A DNA stretch of 64,000 nucleotides from Herbidospora sakaeratensis (GTDB lineage: Bacteria; Actinomycetota; Actinomycetes; Streptosporangiales; Streptosporangiaceae), in NCBI RefSeq assembly GCF_001570525.1, contig NZ_BBXC01000020.1, forward strand, positions 62,001-126,000, read 5' to 3'. Below the pieces are notes generated by a model, which did not search any database, was not told where the DNA came from, and was given only the letters and a program-made list of their open reading frames with translations. Shown piece by piece: positions 55,185 to 63,950 of this stretch. The first letter of the stretch is position 1, and each line of letters starts with the position of its first letter. Position numbers and translations under genes: made by a program.

Positions 55185-56305
55185 GACACCCTCGCGTACC
55201 GGCTGGCCGGACGGCCGAGCCCGAGGCGTCCACGCAGGTCGGGGGTCTCGTACGCGGTCCGGAACGCCCCCCGCGCCTGGAGCTCGGGCACCAGGCCCCG
55301 GGTGATGGCGGTCAGGTCGTGCGGCAGGGCCCCCGGGCGCAGCCGGTAGCCCTCGAAGCCCCAGTCGAGCAGCAGGTCGGCGAGTTCGGCGGGGCTGCCC
55401 TCGAAGACGTGGGCGTCCGACTCCAGCGGCGCGCCGTCGAGGTCGTCGAGGCGGGCCTTGTGGTCGCCGAGGAAGACGACCAGGTCGGCGAACACCTTCA
55501 GGTCGGGGTTGAGCTCCCTGACCTCCTCGGTGATCCGGCGGGCGTCGTCGCGGCCGGTGGGGGTCACGTACAGGACGTCGGCGTTGGCGGCGGCGAACTC
55601 GTAGGGCTTGGTCGCGTGGCCCAGCGCGGTGACGAGCGGCTGGCCCTGCGGCGGGCGGGGGGTGATCGACGGGCCCTTGACCGCGAAGAACTCGCCCTGG
55701 AAGTCGATGTAGTGCAGCCGGTCGCGGTCGATGAACCGGCCGGTCGTGGCGTCGCGGATCTCGGCGTCGTCCTCCCAGCTGTCCCACAGGCGGCGCACCA
55801 CCTCGACGGCGTCGGCCGCCTCGCGGAAGAGGGCGTCCACGAACTCGGCGTTCGCCGGGTCGAACGGCGGGAACTCCCGGCGGCCGAAGTGGGCCGCCTC
55901 GTCGGGACGTCCCGACACACGCGGACGCCAGCCCGCGCGGCCCTTGCTGGCGTAGTCGAGCGAGGCGATGCCGATCGCCACGTGGAACGGCTCGGTGTGG
56001 GTCACGCTGGTCGTCGGGATCAGGCCGATCTTCGAGGTCAGCGGGGCGACGGCGGCGGCCAGGAGCACGGCGTCGAGCCGGCCGCGCACCTGGTCGAGGC
56101 GGTCGTCGGGGGCGTCGTGCCGGGACGACTGGAGGCTGAGGGAGTCTTCGAAGGTGACCCAGTCGAGCAGGCCGCGTTCGGCCTCGATGACCAGGTCGGC
56201 CCAGTATCCGGCGGTGAACAGCCGGTCAGGCCGGGCCCCTTCGGCCCGCCAGGCGGCCGGGTGCCAGCCGGCCCCGTCGAGGGCGACCGCGAGGTGCAGG
56301 CTCAT
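55181..56305 (-). CDS. LLM-class flavin-dependent oxidoreductase, NtaA/SnaA-like
   Basis: A 374-residue LLM protein with the insertions of the NtaA/SnaA/DszA subgroup ([51 protein letters not shown]). Members cleave C-S or C-N bonds of chelators, sulfones or thiols with FMNH2. It is flanked by 4-bp overlaps. Confidence 0.85.
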   Translation of the reverse strand: MSLHLAVALDGAGWHPAAWRAEGARPDRLFTAGYWADLVIEAERGLLDWVTFEDSLSLQSSRHDAPDDRLDQVRGRLDAVLLAAAVAPLTSKIGLIPTTSVTHTEPFHVAIGIASLDYASKGRAGWRPRVSGRPDEAAHFGRREFPPFDPANAEFVDALFREAADAVEVVRRLWDSWEDDAEIRDATTGRFIDRDRLHYIDFQGEFFAVKGPSITPRPPQGQPLVTALGHATKPYEFAAANADVLYVTPTGRDDARRITEEVRELNPDLKVFADLVVFLGDHKARLDDLDGAPLESDAHVFEGSPAELADLLLDWGFEGYRLRPGALPHDLTAITRGLVPELQARGAFRTAYETPDLRGRLGLGRPASRYARVS

Positions 56306-57624
56306 GAGAGCTCCTTCAGTCCGAGGTGGTGGCGCAGGGTCGGGCCGGTGTAGTCGGCCCGGTAGACGCCCTTCTCCTGGAGCAGCGGCACGACCTTGTC
56401 CACGAGGTCGTCGAGGCCGCCCGGGGTGAGGTGGGGCACGAAGATGAAGCCGTCGGCGGCGTCGGTCTGCACGAAGTGGTCGATCTCCGCCGCGACGGAG
56501 AGCGCGGTGCCGACGAAGGTCTGCGGGGCGGCCGTCTCGATGACGAGTTCGCGGATCGACAGGTTCTTCTCCTCGGCCAGCGCCCGCCACTTGGCCGCCG
56601 TCTCGGCGCGGTCGCGGCGGAACTGGGCCCGGCCCTTCGAGACGTCGGTCGACAGGTCGGGCTCGACGTCGGGGAGCGGGCCGTCGGGGTCGTACCCGGA
56701 CAGGTCGCGGCCCCAGATCGCCTCCAGGAACAGGATCGCGGTGCGCGGGCCGACCTGGGCGCGGCGGATCTCGGCCGCGCGTTCCTCGGCCTCCTCCTGG
56801 GTGTCGCCCAGCACGTAGGTGACGGCCGGGAGGATCTTCAGGTCGTCGGCGGTGCGGCCGTACTTGGCCAGGCGGCTCTTGACGTCGCGGTAGAAGACGC
56901 GTCCCTCGTCCAGCTTGCTGTGCCGGCTGAAGATGACGTCGGAGGAGGCGGCGGCGAACTCGCGGCCCTCCTCCGAGTCGCCGGCCTGGATGATCACCGG
57001 GTGGCCCTGCGGCGGCCGGGGCACGTCGAACCGGCCGCGGATGTCGAAGTGCTGACCCGTGTGCTCGAAGAAGCCGATGCCGCCGGGCCGGGCGAACCGG
57101 CCGTCCGACCTCGGCAGCGCGTCGGGGGCCCAGGAGTCCCACAGTTCGCGGGCGGTCTGGAGGAACTCCTTGGCGCGGGTGTAGCGGTCGGCCTCGGCCA
57201 GGTAGCCGCCGCGCCGGAAGTTCTCGCCGGTGAAGGCGTCCCAGCTGGTCACGACGTTCCAGGCGGCCCGGCCGCCCGACAGGTGGTCGAGGGTGGCCAG
57301 CCGCCGGGCCACCTCGTAGGGCTCGTTGAAGGTGGAGTTGACGGTCGCCGCCAGCCCGAGGTGGGTGGTCACGGCCGACAGGGCCGACAACACGGTCAGC
57401 GATTCGGGCCGGCCGACGACGTCGAGGTCGTGGATGCGGCCCTTCATCTCGCGCAGCCGCAGCCCTTCGGCGAGGAAGAAGAAGTCGAACTTGCCCCGTT
57501 CGGCGGTCTGCGCCAGGTGCGTGAAGGAGTCGAAGTCGATCTGGCTACCCGACCTGGGGTCGGACCAGACGGTCGTGTTGTTCACGCCCGGGAAGTGCGC
57601 GGCGAGATGGATCTGTTTGGTCAT
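56302..57624 (-). CDS. NtaA/SnaA/DszA-family flavin monooxygenase
   Basis: A 440-residue protein with full-length family features: [55 protein letters not shown]-like segment and PRPPQGHPVIIQAGDSEEG. Homologues oxidise nitrilotriacetate, dibenzothiophene sulfone or S-substituted cysteines. The ATG has CCAGGAGGG upstream and lies 80 nt inside the end of the ABC ATPase gene. Confidence 0.9.
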   Translation of the reverse strand: MTKQIHLAAHFPGVNNTTVWSDPRSGSQIDFDSFTHLAQTAERGKFDFFFLAEGLRLREMKGRIHDLDVVGRPESLTVLSALSAVTTHLGLAATVNSTFNEPYEVARRLATLDHLSGGRAAWNVVTSWDAFTGENFRRGGYLAEADRYTRAKEFLQTARELWDSWAPDALPRSDGRFARPGGIGFFEHTGQHFDIRGRFDVPRPPQGHPVIIQAGDSEEGREFAAASSDVIFSRHSKLDEGRVFYRDVKSRLAKYGRTADDLKILPAVTYVLGDTQEEAEERAAEIRRAQVGPRTAILFLEAIWGRDLSGYDPDGPLPDVEPDLSTDVSKGRAQFRRDRAETAAKWRALAEEKNLSIRELVIETAAPQTFVGTALSVAAEIDHFVQTDAADGFIFVPHLTPGGLDDLVDKVVPLLQEKGVYRADYTGPTLRHHLGLKELS

Positions 57625-59122
57625 AGTGCCCTCCTGGCACGGCTGCGAGCAGTTCTCGGGTGTACGGGTCGGCCGGCGCCGTGAAGATCTGGTGCACGTC
57701 GCCCGACTCGACGGCCCGGCCGTCCTTCAGCACCAGCACGTGGTCGCTGACGTGGTGCACCACCCCGAGGTGGTGGGAGATGAACAGGTAGGCGAGCCCG
57801 AGTTCGGCCTGCAGTCCGGTGAGCAGGTCGAGCACCTGGGCCTGGATCGACACGTCGAGCGCCGACACGGGCTCGTCGCAGACGATCACGCGGGGGCGCG
57901 GGGCCAGCGCGCGGGCGATGGCCACCCGCTGGCGCTGCCCGCCGGACAACTTCAGCGGCCGCCGGTCGAGCACGCTCTCGTCGAGGCCCACCTGTTCGAG
58001 CAGCTCGACCGCGCGCCGGCGGCGTTCGGGCCGGGGGGTGCCGCCGACCTCCAGGGCCTCGTCGAGGACGCGGCGTACCGAGAACCGGGGGTCGAAGGAG
58101 CTGAGCGGGTCCTGATAGATCACCTGCGTCTGCCGCCGGTCGATCTCGACGCTCCCCCGGTCGGGCCGGAGCAGGCCGAGCACCAGCCGGGCCGTCGTGG
58201 TCTTGCCCGACCCCGACTCGCCGACGACGCCGAGCGTCTGCCCGGCCCGCAACTCGAAGGAGACCCCGTCGACGGCGGTCCTCCCCTTGAACGTCTTGAC
58301 CAGGCCCTCGGCCCTGATCACCACGTCACCGGGCACGGTGGTGCGGGAGCCCGGTCGCGGGATGGCGGCGAGCAGGCTCTTCGTGTACGCGTGCTCCGGC
58401 GCTCCCAGCACCTGCCGGGCCGGGCCGTCCTCGACGACGACGCCGTCCTTCATGACCAGGATCCGGTCGGCGAGCTCGGCCACCACCGCGAGGTCGTGGC
58501 TGATCAGCAGCAGCGCCTGACCGGCCCGTTTGCGTTCGGCCAGCAGCCGGAGGATCTGCGCCTGCACGGTGACGTCGAGCGCGGTGGTCGGCTCGTCGGC
58601 GATGAGCAGCCGGGGCCCGCAGGCGATGGCCGAGGCGATCAGGGCCCGCTGCCGCAGGCCGCCGGACAGTTCGTGCGGATACTGCCTGGCCCGGACCGCC
58701 GGCTCGGGCACGCCGACCTCGGTCAGCAGGTCGATCACCCGGCCGGGGAGCTCGTGCCGGGGCGCGGCGCGGTGCAGCTTCAGCGTCTCGGCGATCTCCT
58801 TGCCGACGGGGCGGAGCGCGTCGAGCGAGACCAGCGCGTCCTGGAGGACGTAGCCGATCGTGCGTCCCCGGATCGACCGCCACTGGCGTTCGCCGAACCT
58901 CGACGCGTCCACGCCCTCGACCGCCAGCCGCCCGGCGGTGACGGTGGCCTCCTCCCCGGTCAGCCCGAGGAGGCTGCGCGCGGTGACGCTCTTGCCCGAC
59001 CCCGACTCGCCCACCACGGCCACGCACTCGCCCGGGTGGACGGCGAGCGAGACGCCGCGCACGGCGGCCACGCCCGGGAAGCTCACGTGCAGGTCGGTCA
59101 CCTCGACCACGGGTGTGCTCAC
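57545..59122 (-). CDS. dual-domain peptide-type ABC transporter ATPase (DppDF fusion)
   Basis: A 525-residue protein with two complete ABC domains, like fused DppD and DppF. First half: Walker A GESGSGKS (about 38-45), signature ELSGGLRQRALIA, Walker B LLIADEPTTALD. Second half: Walker A GESGSGKT, signature LSGGQRQRVAIA, Walker B VIVCDEPVSALD. It powers import through the two permeases next to it. Its last 80 nt overlap the following monooxygenase gene in another frame. Confidence 0.9.
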   Translation of the reverse strand: MSTPVVEVTDLHVSFPGVAAVRGVSLAVHPGECVAVVGESGSGKSVTARSLLGLTGEEATVTAGRLAVEGVDASRFGERQWRSIRGRTIGYVLQDALVSLDALRPVGKEIAETLKLHRAAPRHELPGRVIDLLTEVGVPEPAVRARQYPHELSGGLRQRALIASAIACGPRLLIADEPTTALDVTVQAQILRLLAERKRAGQALLLISHDLAVVAELADRILVMKDGVVVEDGPARQVLGAPEHAYTKSLLAAIPRPGSRTTVPGDVVIRAEGLVKTFKGRTAVDGVSFELRAGQTLGVVGESGSGKTTTARLVLGLLRPDRGSVEIDRRQTQVIYQDPLSSFDPRFSVRRVLDEALEVGGTPRPERRRRAVELLEQVGLDESVLDRRPLKLSGGQRQRVAIARALAPRPRVIVCDEPVSALDVSIQAQVLDLLTGLQAELGLAYLFISHHLGVVHHVSDHVLVLKDGRAVESGDVHQIFTAPADPYTRELLAAVPGGHYDQTDPSRRALPGREQHDRLVRPQVG

Positions 59123-59901
59123 GCGATCCTCCGCTGGAGCCGCCGTCCGACGACGGTGACGGACAGGACGGTCAGCGTGATCGCCACCCCGGGGAAGACG
59201 GCGATCCACCAGGCGACCGAGAAGTAGTCGCGCCCGGCCGAGAGCATCGCCCCCCATTCGGGCGCCGGCGGTTGCGGCCCGAGCCCGAGGTAGCTCAGCG
59301 AGGCGGCGGCCACCAGGGCGGTGCCGACCTCGATGGTGGCCAGCACCGCCAGCGGCTCGAACGCGTTGGGCAGCACGTGCCGGGTGATGATCCGGCCCCG
59401 GCCGAGCCCGAGCGAGACGGCCGCCTCCACGAACCCGGCGTTGCGGATCACCATGGTCTGGGCGCGCACCAGCCGGGCGTAGCCGGGCGCGGTGTAGAGG
59501 GCGATCGCGAAGATCACGTTGACCGTTCCGGGCCCGGTGACCGTGATGACGAGCAGCGCCAGCAGCAGCGTCGGCAGCGACAACACGATCTCGATCAGGC
59601 GGGTCACGATCTCGTCGACCACCCGCCCGCCGAGGGCGGCCAGCAGTCCGAGCGCGGTGCCGACGACCACCGCCAGGGCGGTCGCGCCGAGCCCGGCCAG
59701 CAGGGAGGGCGCGGCTCCGTACACGATGCGGGCGAAGACGTCGCGGCCGTTGGCGTCGGTGCCGAGCAGGTGGTCGGCGCTCGGCCCCTGGAGGGCGGCG
59801 AGCGCGTCGGCGGCGTCGGGGGTGACGCCGCCCGTGAGCAGGCTCGGCGCGAGCGCGGCCAGCGTGATCAGGGCCAGGAAGGCCACCGCGAAGACCTTCA
59901 C
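59119..59901 (-). CDS. peptide-type ABC permease (DppC-like)
   Basis: A 260-residue permease with five to six helices. The N-terminus is shorter than usual for DppC. HLLGTDANGRDVFARIVYGA and the EAA-type loop EAAVSLGLGRGRIITRHVLPNA are typical. The GTG start overlaps the preceding permease stop by 4 bp. Confidence 0.85.
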   Translation of the reverse strand: MKVFAVAFLALITLAALAPSLLTGGVTPDAADALAALQGPSADHLLGTDANGRDVFARIVYGAAPSLLAGLGATALAVVVGTALGLLAALGGRVVDEIVTRLIEIVLSLPTLLLALLVITVTGPGTVNVIFAIALYTAPGYARLVRAQTMVIRNAGFVEAAVSLGLGRGRIITRHVLPNAFEPLAVLATIEVGTALVAAASLSYLGLGPQPPAPEWGAMLSAGRDYFSVAWWIAVFPGVAITLTVLSVTVVGRRLQRRIA

Positions 59902-60821
59902 GCCGCACCCCGCAGCCGGGGGTCGATGAGGAGGTAGAGCAGGTCGACGACGATGTTGACGACGACGTACACCACCGCCGTGAGCAGCACCACGCCCATC
60001 ACGACCGGCAGGTCCTTGCCGCCGACGGCGGTCAGGGTGAGCTGGCCGACGCCCTGGCGGGAGAAGATCTGCTCGACCGCGACCATCGCGCCGACCGTCA
60101 GGCCGACCAGCCAGCCGATCAGCGTCACGGTCGGGACCAGCACGTGCCGCAGCGCGTGCCGGAGCCGAACGCCGAGGTCCGACATGCCGCGGGTGCGGGC
60201 GGTCAGCACGAAGGGCTGCTCCAGCGTCAGCTCCAGGCCCTCGCGCATCATCTGGGTGAGCAGGGTCGTGATCGGCAGCGCGACGGCGATGACCGGGAGC
60301 ACCAGCGCGGCGAGACCGTCGTTGCCCACGGCGGGGAACCAGCCGAGCTGGAAGGAGAAGATCGTCAGCAGCAGGATCGCGGTCCAGAACGTCGGGATCG
60401 ACACCCCGACGAGCTCCAGGCCCGACGACAACCCCCTGATCCAGGGTCTGCGCCGCGCGGTCAGGATCGCCAACGTCGTCGACACCACCACGGCGACCAG
60501 CAGCGAGACCCCCGCGAGCTGCAACGACGGCCCGAGCTGCGCCCCGATCGCCGAGGCGACCGGTTCGTGCAGCTGGTACGACTGCCCGAGGTCGCCCCGC
60601 AGCACGCGCCCCAGGTAGGTGGCGTACTGGACGGCCAGGGGCTCGCCGAGCCCGTAGTCGGCGATGATCTGGGCCCGCACCTCGGGCGTGACGACGCTGC
60701 TGCCGATCAGCACGTCGACCACGTCGCCGGGCGTCAGGTGCAGGGCGGTGAAGGAGACCGTCACCGCCCCCCAGAGCACCAGCACCGAGGTGCCGAGCCG
60801 GGTGAGGATGCGGCGGATCAT
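59898..60821 (-). CDS. peptide-type ABC permease (DppB-like)
   Basis: A 307-residue permease with six helices. MIRRILTRLGTSVLVLWGAVTVSF, the ADYGLGEPLAVQYATYL segment and the loop TARTRGMSDLGVRLRHALRHVLVPTV mark the DppB/GsiC class. It overlaps the genes on both sides by 4 bp. Confidence 0.85.
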   Translation of the reverse strand: MIRRILTRLGTSVLVLWGAVTVSFTALHLTPGDVVDVLIGSSVVTPEVRAQIIADYGLGEPLAVQYATYLGRVLRGDLGQSYQLHEPVASAIGAQLGPSLQLAGVSLLVAVVVSTTLAILTARRRPWIRGLSSGLELVGVSIPTFWTAILLLTIFSFQLGWFPAVGNDGLAALVLPVIAVALPITTLLTQMMREGLELTLEQPFVLTARTRGMSDLGVRLRHALRHVLVPTVTLIGWLVGLTVGAMVAVEQIFSRQGVGQLTLTAVGGKDLPVVMGVVLLTAVVYVVVNIVVDLLYLLIDPRLRGAA

Positions 60822-62452
60822 GCCTTCGACACCCAGGCGTCGTAGAAGGTCGGGAACGCCTGCGGCTCGAAGGTGACGTCCTGGACGTTCTTCGACGCGC
60901 CCAGCAGATAGGTGAAGACGTAGACCGGGACGATCGAGGCGTCGGCGTTGGCCTTCTGCTGGACCTTGGCGTAGAGGGCGGCCCGCTCAGTCAGGTCGGT
61001 GGTGCGCAGCGCGCCGGTCAGCCAGCCGTCGACCTCGGGGTCGTGCCAGCGGGCCAGGTTCTGGCCGAAGAAGTCGGGGCGGGGGATGTTGGAGATCGCG
61101 AACAGGTTGCGCAGCGCGTCGCCGTCGGCCCGCTGCCAGCTGAAGTCGATGAGGTCGTAGTCGCCGGCCAGCGCCTTGGGGGTGAAGTCGGCGGGCGTGA
61201 CGTCGACGAACTGGACGTCGAACCCGGCCTTCTTGGCCTCGGCCTGCACCTGTTCGGCCAGCGTGCCGCGCTGCTCCCGGGCCAGCGCCTTGAGGAACGG
61301 CCACTTCACCGTCAGCCGCCGGCCGTCCTTGGTGCGGTAGCCCTCGGCGTCCTTGCTCGACCAGCCGGCCTCGTCGAGCAGCCGGGCGGCCCCTTCGGGG
61401 TCGTACCTCCACTGCGTCTCGGTGGCCTTGTCGTATCCGGCCGTCGCCGGGGAGATCGCGCTGAACGCCGGGTCGAAGGCGCCGAAGTAGAGCTTCTCGA
61501 CGACGGTGGCGAAGTCGATGCCGTCGCGGAACGCCTGCCGGACCTTCTGGTCGGCGAAGACCCCCTTCTCGTTGTTCGGGTAGTAGTTGTAGTTCCCGCC
61601 CGGGGCCTGCTTGCGGATGATGGTCAGCTTGGGGTTGGCCTCGACCTGCGTGACGTTGACGGGCGGCACGCTGGCGATGGCGTCGATCTGCCCGCTGGTC
61701 AGCGCCCCGAGCCTGACGGCGTCCTCGACGATGACCTTGAACTCCAGGCGTTCGAGGCGGGCCGGCCCGGCGTGCTTGGCGGTCGGGGGCGCCCAGTCGT
61801 AGTCGGGGTTGCGGCGGTAGGTGATGCCCTGGTGCGGCACGTACGCGTCGATGACGAACGGCCCCGTCCCGACGACCTTCTTGGCCAGCGCCTCGGGCCC
61901 GAGCGCCAGCTGCTTGGGCGACTGGATGCCGAAGTAGGCGGTGGCCAGCGCCGCCAGGAAGGGCGAGTACGCCTCCTTGAACGTCACCTCGATGGTCTGC
62001 GGGTCGACGACGGTGCTCTTCTCGTACGGCCCGAACGCCGCCGCCGCCAGCTGCGACTTGGTCGCCGGGTCGACGATGTGGTCGAGGTTGGTCTTCACGG
62101 CGGCGGCGTCGAAGGGCGTGCCGTCGCTGAACTTCACCCCGGTACGGAGCTTGAAGGTGTAGGTCAGCTGGTCGTCGGAGATCTCCCACGAGCTGGCCAG
62201 CCACGGGTGCACGTCGCCCTTGTCGTCGAGGGCGACCAGGGAGTCGAGGACGGGCCGGGTGAACAGGCCGGTGACGTCCTGCGGGCTGGCGTGGGGGTCG
62301 AGGTTGAGCGGCTCGGTGTTGACGCCGAAGACGAGCGAGCCGCCCTGGGCGGGCGGGCCGGCCGGGGCCTGCTCGGGTGCGCTGGTCCCGCCACAGGCGG
62401 CGAGCAGCGGAAGTAGGAGTAGTGCGGCAAGGGGGGCGCGGAACCGGCGCAC
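60818..62452 (-). CDS. peptide-type ABC substrate-binding lipoprotein (DppA/OppA family)
   Basis: A 544-residue family 5 solute-binding lipoprotein with lipobox LLAACG (Cys about 19) and typical GGSLVFGVNTEPLNLDPH, LRTGVKFSDGTPFDAAAVK and KVRQAFRDGID segments. The GTG at 62452 is chosen over 62461 because GAGAGG lies 9 nt upstream. As the first gene of the operon it defines the imported compound, probably an organosulfur or small amino-acid-like molecule given the NtaA/SnaA-type enzymes. Confidence 0.85.
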   Translation of the reverse strand: MRRFRAPLAALLLLPLLAACGGTSAPEQAPAGPPAQGGSLVFGVNTEPLNLDPHASPQDVTGLFTRPVLDSLVALDDKGDVHPWLASSWEISDDQLTYTFKLRTGVKFSDGTPFDAAAVKTNLDHIVDPATKSQLAAAAFGPYEKSTVVDPQTIEVTFKEAYSPFLAALATAYFGIQSPKQLALGPEALAKKVVGTGPFVIDAYVPHQGITYRRNPDYDWAPPTAKHAGPARLERLEFKVIVEDAVRLGALTSGQIDAIASVPPVNVTQVEANPKLTIIRKQAPGGNYNYYPNNEKGVFADQKVRQAFRDGIDFATVVEKLYFGAFDPAFSAISPATAGYDKATETQWRYDPEGAARLLDEAGWSSKDAEGYRTKDGRRLTVKWPFLKALAREQRGTLAEQVQAEAKKAGFDVQFVDVTPADFTPKALAGDYDLIDFSWQRADGDALRNLFAISNIPRPDFFGQNLARWHDPEVDGWLTGALRTTDLTERAALYAKVQQKANADASIVPVYVFTYLLGASKNVQDVTFEPQAFPTFYDAWVSKA

Positions 62453-62469
62453 GGAGATCACCTCTCAGT

Positions 62470-62509
62470 TTCCTACTTTTAATGTAGGAAATAGGGGAAT
62501 CTCCGTCAA
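62470..62509 (-). promoter_or_regulatory. promoter and operator of the nine-gene operon
   Basis: On the minus strand TTGACG (62504-62509), 17 nt, TACATT (62481-62486): a near-consensus promoter. A 7-bp inverted repeat TTCCTAC-N7-GTAGGAA (62470-62490) covers the -10 and start site, a classic repressor position. Confidence 0.7.
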
Positions 62510-62519
62510 GCGGCTGTGG

Positions 62520-63290
62520 TCAGTGCCACCCTCCGTCGACCCGCAGCGTCGCGCCGGTGACGTAGCCGGAGCGCGGGCTGGCCAGGAACGTCACCAGGCC
62601 GGCGTACTCCTCGGGCAGCCCGATCCGCCCGACGTCGACCATGGTGGTGAGCCGCTTGCCCGCGGTCTCGGCCATCTCCTCCCAGGTCTCGCCCCAGCCC
62701 GACTGCCGCCCGAGTTCCGTCAGCCGGACCTTCGCCTTCGGCGTGAGGATGCCGCCGGCGGCCACCGCGTTCGAGGTGACCCCGGAGTCCTTCAGCTCCC
62801 GGGAGAGCGAGGCGGCCAGGTTGTTGCGCGCGGCGTTGGTCGCGGCGTAGTGGGGCTGGGTGTCCATCGGGTGGTCGGAGAGGGCGCTGCTGATCTGGAT
62901 GACCCGCCCCCAGCCCCGCTCCTTCATGCCCGGCACGAACCTCTTGATCATGCGTACCGAGGCGACGACGTTGACGTTGTAGATGTCGTTCCAGTCGTCG
63001 GCCGACAGACTGTCCCAGGTCAGCGAGGGGTCGAAGACGCCCAGGTTGTTGACCAGGATGTCGACCTCCTTGGCCGCCTCCGCCACGGCGTCGGCGCCCT
63101 CGTCGGTCGTGAGGTCGCCGATCGCGACGGTCCCGCCGATCTCCTTCGCGATCGCCTCGGCCCGGCCCCGATCCCTTCCGTGGACGACCACCGTCACCCC
63201 CTCGGCGGCGAGGGTGCGGGCGATCTCCTCGCCCAGACCGCTGGTCGATCCCGTCACGAGGGCGCGCTTGCCGGTGAGCTGCAGGTCCAT
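62520..63290 (-). CDS. short-chain dehydrogenase-like protein with altered active site
   Basis: A 256-residue SDR with the dinucleotide motif TGSTSGLG (13-20), NNLG and catalytic Ser (134/135). Tyr148 is present, but the usual YxxxK reads YAATN: Lys is replaced by Asn152. Activity may be changed or lost. The ATG at 63290 is preferred to 63305 for its AAGGG ribosome site. It is divergent from a TetR gene with two shared operators. Confidence 0.8.
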   Translation of the reverse strand: MDLQLTGKRALVTGSTSGLGEEIARTLAAEGVTVVVHGRDRGRAEAIAKEIGGTVAIGDLTTDEGADAVAEAAKEVDILVNNLGVFDPSLTWDSLSADDWNDIYNVNVVASVRMIKRFVPGMKERGWGRVIQISSALSDHPMDTQPHYAATNAARNNLAASLSRELKDSGVTSNAVAAGGILTPKAKVRLTELGRQSGWGETWEEMAETAGKRLTTMVDVGRIGLPEEYAGLVTFLASPRSGYVTGATLRVDGGWH

Positions 63291-63309
63291 TTCGGTTCCC
63301 TTCATGGAT

Positions 63310-63325
63310 TGGACTACGCGGTCCA
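63310..63325. promoter_or_regulatory. TetR operator, SDR-proximal
   Basis: TGGAC-N6-GTCCA, a perfect 5-bp inverted repeat 20 nt upstream of the SDR start. Confidence 0.6.
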
Positions 63326-63342
63326 AAATGCCATCAGAAAAA

Positions 63343-63358
63343 TGGACTGTCAAGTTCA
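63343..63358. promoter_or_regulatory. TetR operator, TetR-proximal
   Basis: TGGAC-N6-GTTCA, the same site with one mismatch, 33 bp from the first and 20 nt upstream of the TetR gene. It lies near the -35 region of the probable leaderless TetR promoter (TAGAGT at 63366-63371). Confidence 0.6.
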
Positions 63359-63377
63359 CTTTTGCTAGAGTACCCAG

Positions 63378-63950
63378 GTGAGAGCACTGACTCCGAAGGG
63401 CGCCGCCACTCGGCAGCGGATCGTCGAGGGCGCCGCCAAGCTCATCCGCGACCACGGCCCCGCCAACGTGGGCCTCGACGACATCCGGGCCGCGACCACC
63501 ACGAGCAAGAGCCAGCTCTTCCACTACTTCCCCGACGGCAAAGCCGACATGCTGCTCGCCGTCGCCGCCCACGAGGCCGAACTCGTGCTCGCCGAACAGG
63601 AGCCCTACCTGAGCGACCTGACCTCATGGTCGCAGTGGGAGGCCTGGCGCGACCGGGTGATCGCCCGCTACGCCGCCCAGCGCCGCCGCTGCCCGCTGTC
63701 GGCGCTGACGGCGCAACTGGGCCTGGCCGACCCGGCGGTCGAGGGCATCATCACGGGCATGTACACCCGCTGGCACCGCCACGTGGCCGACGGCGTGCGG
63801 GCGGTCCGCCCCGACGCCGACGCCGAACGCGTGGCGACCCAGATCATCGGCGCCATCGCGGGCGGCGCGACGATGCTGGTCGCGACCGACGACATCCGCT
63901 ATCTCGAAATCGGCCTGACCGACGCCATCGAAAGCCTCAGAAACGCATAA
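63378..63950 (+). CDS. TetR-family repressor
   Basis: A 190-residue regulator with the TetR HTH (IRDHGPANVGLDDIRAATTTSKSQLFHYFPDGKADM, about 19-54) and a TetR_C-type effector domain with CPLSALTAQLG. Similar proteins respond to electrophiles or quinones. The GTG start at 63378 is 6 nt after TAGAGT, so a leaderless start is likely. It probably represses itself and the divergent SDR gene. Confidence 0.85.
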   Translation: MRALTPKGAATRQRIVEGAAKLIRDHGPANVGLDDIRAATTTSKSQLFHYFPDGKADMLLAVAAHEAELVLAEQEPYLSDLTSWSQWEAWRDRVIARYAAQRRRCPLSALTAQLGLADPAVEGIITGMYTRWHRHVADGVRAVRPDADAERVATQIIGAIAGGATMLVATDDIRYLEIGLTDAIESLRNA

